Of a stretch of 42,689 nucleotides of DNA, positions 36,936 to 42,689 are shown piece by piece. The position numbers and the translations under genes were made by a program. Numbering within the stretch: position 1 is the first letter of the stretch; every line of letters begins with the position of its first letter. Under the pieces are notes generated by a model. It saw only the letters and a list, made by a program, of their open reading frames with translations, did no database searches and had not been told where the DNA came from. The stretch comes from an uncultured Pelagibacteraceae bacterium (GTDB lineage Bacteria > Pseudomonadota > Alphaproteobacteria > Pelagibacterales > Pelagibacteraceae): positions 1 to 42,689 of the forward strand of contig CACOQC010000007.1 in assembly GCA_902629215.1 (NCBI GenBank), written 5' to 3'.

Positions 36936-37073
36936 ATGAAGACAATTTCCATTTTTATCCTATTAATTTACTGGTCAATCATGATTTTCGCACCTGTTAT
37001 GTCCAAGGATGTAAAATTAGGAAGAGCGAAGATTAATCAAACAAAAATGGCAGAGCAAAAACCTCAGAGTTAA
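36936..37073 (+). CDS. Small secreted or membrane-anchored protein (45 aa)
   Basis: Encodes MKTISIFILLIYWSIMIFAP followed by VMSKDVKLGRAKINQTKMAEQ and a short end. The N-terminus is a signal peptide or anchor (about 3-22); the rest is polar and basic. No family is recognised. The stop shares TTAA (37070-37073) with the stop of the convergent SDR gene. A consensus TTGACA is at 36885 but no -10 sits at the right distance. Reality is plausible but not certain. Confidence 0.5.
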   Translation: MKTISIFILLIYWSIMIFAPVMSKDVKLGRAKINQTKMAEQKPQS

Positions 37074-37822
37074 TAGGTAGAACGACCACCGCTTATATCA
37101 AAAACTGCAGCTGTAGAAAAAGTATTTTCCTCAGATGAAAGCCAGCAAACTAATGATGTAAATTCTTCTACTTCAAGAAACCTGCCTCTTGGGACTTTTG
37201 ATAGCATCCTTTGTACATGTTCCTTAGTCATTTGATTTAAAATTCGTGTTTTTGCACCCGCAGGAGTTACAGCATTTACAGCAATATTTTTATCAGCTAA
37301 TTCTTTACCCAATGATTTTGTAAGTCCTATTGCTCCTGCTTTTCCAACGCTATATGCACTAGCATTTGCATTACCATCTTTTCCTGCTACTGAAGCAACA
37401 TTTACAATTCTACCATAATTATTCTTAATCATATTGGGTACTATTGCTCTACAACAATTAAAAGTTCCCATTAAATTTATATCCACAACTTTTCTCCACA
37501 TTTCAATATCATATTCCCATAGAGTTGCTGTTGGACCAGTAATACCAGCATTATTAATTAATATATCAATATTTGAATTCTTAGTTATTTCATTCACACA
37601 TTTTTCTACTTCTTTAAAATTCGACACATCAATAATATTAGAGCTTAAATTTGGGTTATTTAATTCTTTTGATGATTTTTCAATCATTTCAGGATCGATA
37701 TCCCAAATTATTACTTTTGCTCCTGAATTTAAAAACCTTTTTGCAATATCCAAACCAAAACCTTGTGCACCACCTGTAATTACAGCAGTTTTATTATTAA
37801 AATTAAATGAAATTTTATCCAT
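37070..37822 (-). CDS. SDR family NAD(P)-dependent oxidoreductase
   Basis: A classical short-chain dehydrogenase of 250 aa. It has the cofactor motif TGGAQGFG (16-23), Asp 41 after beta 2 (WDID), which suggests NAD preference, NNAG (90-93), catalytic Ser 144, and the Y157-x3-K161 pair in YSVGK. Substrate cannot be read off; FabG-like fold members act on many alcohols, sugars and ketones. It starts 4 bp after the NCS1 permease stop, so both are likely cotranscribed. It ends convergently on a 45-aa ORF. Confidence 0.93.
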   Translation of the reverse strand: MDKISFNFNNKTAVITGGAQGFGLDIAKRFLNSGAKVIIWDIDPEMIEKSSKELNNPNLSSNIIDVSNFKEVEKCVNEITKNSNIDILINNAGITGPTATLWEYDIEMWRKVVDINLMGTFNCCRAIVPNMIKNNYGRIVNVASVAGKDGNANASAYSVGKAGAIGLTKSLGKELADKNIAVNAVTPAGAKTRILNQMTKEHVQRMLSKVPRGRFLEVEEFTSLVCWLSSEENTFSTAAVFDISGGRSTY

Positions 37823-37826
37823 TAAG

Positions 37827-39284
37827 TTATTTCTTCGCTAAAAGATAGTATGCTAGTGAGGATGCAAATGCTCCAATTATCCAAGAGTAAGATTGTAAAA
37901 ACATTAGATTAAAATTCCAGATAGTTGAAGCAGAAAAAATAAATCCGATTACTAACGAATAAATACCTTTGATATGCCATCCACCAGAGAAATGATAAGC
38001 TCCATCATTTTCTAAAGAATGAATATCTTTGTTAATTAAATTTCCTTTATTGATTAAATAATAATCTGTTATCATAACGCCAAATATGGGTCCAAATAAA
38101 GCTGCAACAGAGTCTACAAATGCTAAAATTCCAATTTGACTCAAAAAAGTTAGCCAAAAAATACCCACCACAAATCCAAATATTCCAATTATAATAATTG
38201 AACTTTTAAATGATAAGGATGAAGGAAGAAAGTTTATTAACGAGTATTGAGAAGGAATAACATTAGCAATCAAATTTGTTGATGCTGAAGCAATTATAAT
38301 AAAAAATAAAGCTAAAATAGTTATAAACAAATCATCAAATTTTCCAATTATATCTGTTGGGTTAGTAAATATCTTATCTAAATTTTCAGGATTTTGTTTG
38401 AGGAATGCATCAGAGCCAATAACAATAAATAAAGCAAAAAATGAAAAAATAAGTAAGTTTAAAATTAAACTTAAATTTCCTTTTTTTAATTCTTTTTCAT
38501 TTTTTACGTATCTTGAAAAGTCACCAAAGTTTAAAATCACAATTGAAAAATAAGCAAAAAAAGTTCCTGTAACAGTAATTAGAGGAAGAAAATTATTTTT
38601 ATCAATAAAACCATTAAAATTCAAAGAATTCAAAAATGAATTAGTTACAAATTTTACATCAGTTAATAAAATGCAAAAAAAGAAAATAATCATACCCAAA
38701 TAAACACTAAAAGCTGAAAATTTAATTAATTTTTTGTTAAAATTCATTCCCTGGCTAAATAAAATTATTTGAATAATCATAGCCATCGACATTGAAATCC
38801 AATCGACAATGTCTAATCCAATTAAAAAAACTAAAAATATCTCTTGTTGTAAAATTGTTTTGTCGTAAGAAAATATTGCAATTCTAATTAAATATCCTAA
38901 TGCTTTAGATAGAAAATATGTTTGAATTCCAAACATAAAAATACCCACAAAAGATCTAAGGAAACCAAAATATTTAGCACCTCTAACACCTAAAGATGAT
39001 CTTAATAATACTACAAAAGGAAGACCAAACTTTTGAGACGGTTTTCCAATAAGATTTGAAAAAAAATAAACTAAAATTGAAGCAAGAATTGTACCAAAAA
39101 ATACTACAAAAGTATTTAGGTCATAAACCAAATATAAAGAAGCAATAAGAGAAAAACCGATTACACTTTGAATATTAATACCCCAAAAACAAAATAAATC
39201 TGTCCAATTCCAAGTTTTATTACTTGGATTTACTGTTACTAAATCCCAATTGATAAGTGTTTTTTTTAATTTTTGTTGACTCAC
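37827..39284 (-). CDS. NCS1 family permease (nucleobase:cation symporter type)
   Basis: A 485-aa membrane protein with about 12 helices. The opening NPSNKTWNWTDLFCFWGINI, the RSSLGVRGAKYFGFLRSFVG segment and the DYYLINKGN region near residue 400 identify the NCS1 family (cytosine, allantoin, hydantoin, thiamine or related substrates). The start is GTG. A promoter (39291-39319) lies across the dctM stop and places transcription at the GTG, so this gene and the SDR gene form their own unit. The substrate is unknown; adjacency to an SDR suggests uptake followed by oxidation or reduction. Confidence 0.88.
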   Translation of the reverse strand: MSQQKLKKTLINWDLVTVNPSNKTWNWTDLFCFWGINIQSVIGFSLIASLYLVYDLNTFVVFFGTILASILVYFFSNLIGKPSQKFGLPFVVLLRSSLGVRGAKYFGFLRSFVGIFMFGIQTYFLSKALGYLIRIAIFSYDKTILQQEIFLVFLIGLDIVDWISMSMAMIIQIILFSQGMNFNKKLIKFSAFSVYLGMIIFFFCILLTDVKFVTNSFLNSLNFNGFIDKNNFLPLITVTGTFFAYFSIVILNFGDFSRYVKNEKELKKGNLSLILNLLIFSFFALFIVIGSDAFLKQNPENLDKIFTNPTDIIGKFDDLFITILALFFIIIASASTNLIANVIPSQYSLINFLPSSLSFKSSIIIIGIFGFVVGIFWLTFLSQIGILAFVDSVAALFGPIFGVMITDYYLINKGNLINKDIHSLENDGAYHFSGGWHIKGIYSLVIGFIFSASTIWNFNLMFLQSYSWIIGAFASSLAYYLLAKK

Positions 39285-39290
39285 CTAAAC

Positions 39291-39319
39291 AATATAAAAC
39301 TTTAATTTTCTACTGTCCA
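39291..39319 (-). promoter_or_regulatory. Predicted sigma-70 promoter of the NCS1-SDR unit, overlapping the dctM stop
   Basis: On the minus strand TGGACA (39319-39314, 5/6 to consensus), a 17-nt spacer, then TATATT (39296-39291, 5/6). The -35 box is inside the last codons of dctM. The -10 ends 6 nt before the GTG at 39284, so the message would be leaderless. Confidence 0.6.
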
Positions 39320-40644
39320 TATAAGAGAGTTGGTAACCAAAGAGCAATCTTGGGAAAAATTATAATCAAAATTAAACCAAAAACTTGAAGAACCATAAAC
39401 TGCATCATTCCATAATAAATATCCTTAAGATCCCATTCTGGTACCACGCCTTTTAAAAAATAAGCAGAAAGTGCTACTGGAGGTGAAAGCCAGGCGGTTT
39501 GGAGATTGACTGCTACCAATATTGCAAACCAAGTCAAATTAAATCCTAATGCCTCTACTAGAGGTAAAATGATTGGAACAATAATCATTACAATTGGAAC
39601 CCATTCAAGTGGCCATCCAAGTAAAAAAATCATAACCATAATCATTGCAAGGATTAAATATTTATTCATTTCTAATCCTAACAGGAATTCTGTTAATAAA
39701 GTGGGTGTACCTAATCTTGCAAAAACAGCACCAAAAAAATTAGAGGCTGCTACTAAAACCATTATCAGGGCAGTTATTTCCAAAGTTTTTACTAAAGCTT
39801 CCTGTAATTTAGGAAGAGTTAATTTTTTATAAGCTAATGAAAGAAGTAGAGCTCCCATTGCACCACAACCCGCTGCTTCTGTTGGAGTTGCAAAACCAAA
39901 TAAGATACTTCCTAATGCGGCAAACACTAAAGCCGCCGGAGGAACCAAACCTAAGAAAAATTCTATCCAAACATCTTTCATGCTAGCAGCTCTCATATCC
40001 TCAGGTATCACTGGTCCAAGTTTAGGATTTATCATACATCTAATTGTAGTGTAACCTGCGTATAGACTTGCAAGAAGAATTCCAGGTAAAATAGCTGCAG
40101 CAAATAAATCTATTACAGGAATTTCCATTATAGGTCCCATCACAACTAACATTATACTTGGTGGAATTAATATTCCTAAAGTTCCACCAGCTGTAATAGT
40201 TCCTGCTGCAAGCCTAACATCATAACCTGATCTATTCATAGATTTTGCTGCCATAATTCCAAGAATTGTTACTGAGGCTCCAACGATACCAGTTGCTGCT
40301 GCAAATATTACAGAAACAAATAAAACTGCGTAATAGAGAGAACCTTTTACTTTTGCTAACATCATTTGAAAAGCTGAAAATAATCTTTCCATAAGTCCAG
40401 CTTGTTCCATCATTATCCCCATAAAAACAAAGAGTGGTACGGCGGCAAGTGTTTGTTCTGTCATAACCATAGAAAATTGGAGAGTCATTAAATAGAAAAC
40501 TAATTTCCCAAATCCCAAATAACCAAATACAAAGCCTAAAAAAATTAAAGTAAATGAAATTGGAAAACCTACAAAGATCGCAAAAAGCATTACACCGACA
40601 AGAATAAAACCTAAAATTGCTGGATCTATAAACTCAGCTATCAT
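39310..40644 (-). CDS. dctM: TRAP transporter large permease (DctM family)
   Basis: The large membrane subunit of a tripartite ATP-independent periplasmic transporter, driven by a sodium or proton gradient. At 444 aa with about 12 helices it matches DctM. Marks include MEQAGLMERLFSAFQMML, AAGTITAGGTLGILIPPSIM, FGFATPTEAAGCGAMGALLL and GWPLEWVPIVMIIVPIILP. It overlaps dctQ by 4 bp. The end (YGQ then TAG) is also the -35 box of the next promoter. Confidence 0.96.
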   Translation of the reverse strand: MIAEFIDPAILGFILVGVMLFAIFVGFPISFTLIFLGFVFGYLGFGKLVFYLMTLQFSMVMTEQTLAAVPLFVFMGIMMEQAGLMERLFSAFQMMLAKVKGSLYYAVLFVSVIFAAATGIVGASVTILGIMAAKSMNRSGYDVRLAAGTITAGGTLGILIPPSIMLVVMGPIMEIPVIDLFAAAILPGILLASLYAGYTTIRCMINPKLGPVIPEDMRAASMKDVWIEFFLGLVPPAALVFAALGSILFGFATPTEAAGCGAMGALLLSLAYKKLTLPKLQEALVKTLEITALIMVLVAASNFFGAVFARLGTPTLLTEFLLGLEMNKYLILAMIMVMIFLLGWPLEWVPIVMIIVPIILPLVEALGFNLTWFAILVAVNLQTAWLSPPVALSAYFLKGVVPEWDLKDIYYGMMQFMVLQVFGLILIIIFPKIALWLPTLLYGQ

Positions 40645-41255
40645 TTAGTTTCTCCAGGCCACTTACCTTTTTTAGCTGCCCAATAACTTTTGAATAATTC
40701 AGAGACACCTTGAATAAGTAAAAATATTATACCAATAAGTAAGCAGGTTTTTATTGGCCACATATAAGGCATCCATGTGGTATCCATGCCTCTCTCGCCT
40801 CTTTGAATTGACTCTCCAACAAATCCTATTGTCATATAAAGAAAAACAATAAGACCTGGAAAATAAAATAATAAATATAACCAAAAATCTATCAGACCTT
40901 GGTTCTTAATTTTAAAATTTCTATATAAAAAATCCGCTCTTATATGAACTCCTCTAGAAAGAGCATAACCTGCACCCAACATAAAAAGTGCTCCATATAA
41001 AAAACGACTTATATCATAAGCCCAAATTGTTGGTGCTAAAAATAATTTTCTTGCAAGAACTTCATAGGTCATTGCAAAGATTAATGGCATTAATATCCAA
41101 CAAACAATATTACCAATCCACTTACTAAATTTATCAATATTTATAATAGATTTTGCCATCCATATTGGCATATCGTCAGGCATTTTTCCCGAACCACCTC
41201 GCCTTTCGGCAATCATTTCATCTGATATATCTAATTTACCTGGTTCGTCTGCCAT
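40641..41255 (-). CDS. dctQ: TRAP transporter small permease (DctQ family)
   Basis: The four-helix small subunit that partners with DctM. In 204 aa there is a polar N-terminal extension of about 35 residues (ADEPGKLDISDEMIAERRGG), longer than in many DctQ, then membrane helices from about 48. The DISRFLYGALFMLGAGYALSRG and VHIRADFLYRNF segments are typical. It overlaps dctM by 4 bp and lies 68 bp after dctP with a terminator-like hairpin in between. Confidence 0.92.
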   Translation of the reverse strand: MADEPGKLDISDEMIAERRGGSGKMPDDMPIWMAKSIINIDKFSKWIGNIVCWILMPLIFAMTYEVLARKLFLAPTIWAYDISRFLYGALFMLGAGYALSRGVHIRADFLYRNFKIKNQGLIDFWLYLLFYFPGLIVFLYMTIGFVGESIQRGERGMDTTWMPYMWPIKTCLLIGIIFLLIQGVSELFKSYWAAKKGKWPGETK

Positions 41256-41267
41256 AAAATTTTAGTT

Positions 41268-41302
41268 AAAAAAATTAGAGCGGACTTTTAAGTCCGCTCT
41301 AA
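41268..41302 (-). terminator. Terminator-like hairpin between dctP and dctQ (attenuator)
   Basis: Near-perfect inverted repeat at 41275-41302: a 13-bp stem containing AGAGCGGACTT around a tiny loop. On the minus strand it is followed by seven T (41274-41268), the pattern of an intrinsic terminator. Since dctQM have no clear promoter of their own downstream of it, the likely role is partial termination or 3' stabilisation, so that the binding protein is made in excess over the permease. Its GC content stands out in this region. Confidence 0.85.
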
Positions 41303-41323
41303 TAAATCAATATTAATTACTGA

Positions 41324-42418
41324 TTACTTTAATGTTGCTGCGTGAGCCATTCCTAGCTTCGCATTAGACATTTGAGCACCACTCCAGAATGGAACAGCAA
41401 TATCAGCAAATTCTTTCATCGAATTATAAACTTCGTTAAAGAATTTATTTTCTTTAGCATTCTTATTTAAAGAAGCTTTTGCTGCAGCCATATATTCTGT
41501 GAAATAATCTGAAGGAGTGTCTTCAAGAATTACTCCATGTTTAGTAGTTAACTCTTGTAAAGCTTTTCCGTTCTCATAGATTCTGTAACTTAAAGATTTA
41601 GCTAATGAAGCATTAGCAGCAACTTCAAGAGATTTCTTCTCATGATCACTCATAGCATTATAAGTTTTTCCAGTAATATAAAAGTCAGCATTTACCACTA
41701 CTTGGTGTAAACCTTGTAAATAATAGTGCTTTAATACTTTTTGGAAACCAAATGTTAAATCTGGTTTTGGACAACACCATTCAGCAGCATCAATAGTTCC
41801 TGCTTCAAGAGCTGGTAGAATATCCCCACCACCCATTGCAACAGATGCTATGCCGATGTCTTTATAAGTTTGTCCTGGAATTCCTGGAGGTGTTCTGAAT
41901 TTATATTTTCTAAAGTCAGCCATATCTTTAATTGGTTTTGGAAACCATCCTAAAGCCTCTGGTCCAACTGGTTGAATCATAAATCCTTTAATATCTCTTC
42001 CCATTTCTTTCCAAAGTCGGTCGTATAACTCTTTACCACCACCATATTGAAACCATGATAAGAAAGCGATATTATCAATACCTACACCACCACCAGCTAC
42101 TGGCGAACCAAATAACATAGCTGCAGGGTGATCTCCTGACCAATAGTGAGTCCATGCGAATCCACAATCAATCAGACCTTTGTCAACAGCGTCTAAAGTT
42201 TCTTTAACACCAACAACAGCTCCAGCTGGTAGAATTTCAAACTTAAGAGATCCACCTGTTAAAGTTGTTACAGTATCAGTAAAATCTTTTAACATTTTTA
42301 CTTCATCTGCTTTAGTGTTAAGCACTGTCTGACATTTAAGTGTTTTTGCTGCATTAGCACTTGATGTAAATCCAAGTACCATTACAAAAGCAAACAACAT
42401 TGAAATGATTTTTTTCAT
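41324..42418 (-). CDS. dctP: TRAP transporter substrate-binding protein (DctP/TakP-like)
   Basis: The periplasmic receptor of the TRAP system. The 364-aa protein has a signal peptide (about 1-23, SANA before AKTL). The KFRTPPG with Arg 175, FGSPVAGG and AIDAAEW-type region (E213-W214) resemble the TakP/mannitol-chloroaromatic group that binds carboxylates such as 2-oxoacids. After W214 there is Cys215-Cys216-Pro217 where relatives usually have a Gly-Pro-like pair. A good Shine-Dalgarno GAGAGGA lies 6 nt upstream. The ligand is not determined. Confidence 0.93.
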   Translation of the reverse strand: MKKIISMLFAFVMVLGFTSSANAAKTLKCQTVLNTKADEVKMLKDFTDTVTTLTGGSLKFEILPAGAVVGVKETLDAVDKGLIDCGFAWTHYWSGDHPAAMLFGSPVAGGGVGIDNIAFLSWFQYGGGKELYDRLWKEMGRDIKGFMIQPVGPEALGWFPKPIKDMADFRKYKFRTPPGIPGQTYKDIGIASVAMGGGDILPALEAGTIDAAEWCCPKPDLTFGFQKVLKHYYLQGLHQVVVNADFYITGKTYNAMSDHEKKSLEVAANASLAKSLSYRIYENGKALQELTTKHGVILEDTPSDYFTEYMAAAKASLNKNAKENKFFNEVYNSMKEFADIAVPFWSGAQMSNAKLGMAHAATLK

Positions 42419-42424
42419 TATTAA

Positions 42425-42445
42425 TCCTCTCTATAGTTAATTATA
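42425..42445 (-). promoter_or_regulatory. dctP ribosome-binding site and -10 box
   Basis: On the minus strand GAGAGGA (42431-42425) sits 6 nt before the ATG, one of the best Shine-Dalgarno sites in the window. TATAAT (42445-42440) lies 21 nt upstream of the ATG. The -35 (TTTTCT at 17 nt) is weak. It contrasts with the leaderless-type starts elsewhere. Confidence 0.5.
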
Positions 42446-42490
42446 ATGGTGAGCATACAATCAGAAAAATAAAGCTGGCACAAGTGACAA

Positions 42491-42519
42491 TTGGTAAATA
42501 TGAGTGTAAAAGCTTTAAT
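42491..42519 (+). promoter_or_regulatory. Predicted promoter of the GMC oxidoreductase gene
   Basis: TTGGTA (42491-42496), 17 nt, then TTTAAT (42514-42519). Transcription would start about 25 nt before the ATG at 42550. It is divergent from the dctP promoter, with about 130 bp between the two start codons. Confidence 0.4.
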
Positions 42520-42549
42520 AATATTAATTAAAAAAAGATTCAACTATCA

Positions 42550-42689
42550 ATGGAAAATTTTGATTATATCATAATTGGCGCCGGTTCTGCAGGGTGTGTA
42601 CTTGCAAATAGATTGTCAAAAAATTCTTCTAATAAAGTTTTATTAATTGAGGCTGGTGGCAAAGATAATTATCCATGGATACATATTCC
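42550..42689 (+). CDS. GMC family oxidoreductase (choline dehydrogenase-like), N-terminus only
   Basis: The visible 46 residues start [21 protein letters not shown], a Rossmann FAD motif (GAGSAG) with the conserved CVLANRLS, then [17 protein letters not shown]. This pattern identifies the glucose-methanol-choline oxidoreductase family, which includes choline dehydrogenase. The rest of the gene is beyond the right edge, so the substrate cannot be told. Divergent arrangement with a TRAP transporter suggests it oxidises what the transporter imports, but that is inference. Confidence 0.9.
   Translation, partial: MENFDYIIIGAGSAGCVLANRLSKNSSNKVLLIEAGGKDNYPWIHI

Noticed and set aside
40699..40884. 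61-aa minus-strand ORF within dctQ
   Set aside because: Out-of-frame copy of the dctQ sequence, no independent support.
1..42689. Mobile element, prophage, CRISPR or toxin-antitoxin system
   Set aside because: No transposase, integrase, direct-repeat array, att-like flank at the tRNAs or toxin-like pair was seen; the tRNAs are not disrupted.

Overview
This window is a compact, very AT-rich stretch of bacterial chromosome, and every full-length gene in it reads as intact. The gene order (nuoA-N followed by birA, coaX, ribonuclease J, a DUF1467 protein, a short prolyl-tRNA synthetase, lolC, lolD and dnaE) is typical of Alphaproteobacteria. The low GC, overlapping genes, very short intergenic gaps and an apparent structured leader before rpsB fit the SAR11 clade (Pelagibacterales, Candidatus Pelagibacter-like). 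The taxonomic call is an inference from content and base composition; no 16S rRNA gene is present. No phage, insertion sequence or CRISPR array was seen.

Layout, minus strand unless stated: (1) 1-2538 is a translation and envelope operon, rpsB-tsf-frr-uppS, with a promoter and RNA leader upstream of rpsB; pyrH is absent from its usual place. (2) 2667-26345 is one unbroken run of 22 co-directional genes with no gap above 11 bp: nuoA-N (complete 14-subunit NADH:quinone oxidoreductase), birA, coaX, rnj, a DUF1467 gene, proS, lolC, lolD and dnaE. (3) 26346-32640 holds tRNA-Asp, tRNA-Val, lon, clpX, clpP, tig and tRNA-Leu, a protein quality-control block. (4) 32730-37073 is a mixed-strand block of small or little-known genes: DUF1289, a histidine phosphatase family protein, a family 5 uracil-DNA glycosylase, a YbgC thioesterase, a 2OG-Fe(II) oxygenase-like protein, a DUF3047 protein, and four short ORFs of 41-57 residues. 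(5) 37070-42689 is a substrate-uptake block: an SDR dehydrogenase and an NCS1 permease, a three-gene TRAP transporter (dctPQM), and the start of a divergent GMC oxidoreductase (plus strand, cut by the window edge).

The housekeeping part couples respiration (complex I) to cofactor synthesis, RNA decay, lipoprotein sorting and replication in one transcription-length unit. The accessory end looks like an uptake-plus-oxidation module whose substrate the sequence does not reveal. No clearly unprecedented multi-gene system was found. The most interesting signals are regulatory: a Fur-box-like site upstream of nuoA; several promoters whose -10 box lies 6-7 nt from the start codon, suggesting leaderless mRNAs (DUF1289, ybgC, the GTG-started NCS1 gene, lon with a sigma-32-like promoter, a small membrane ORF); a terminator-like attenuator between dctP and dctQ; and two convergent gene pairs that share one TTAA for both stop codons.
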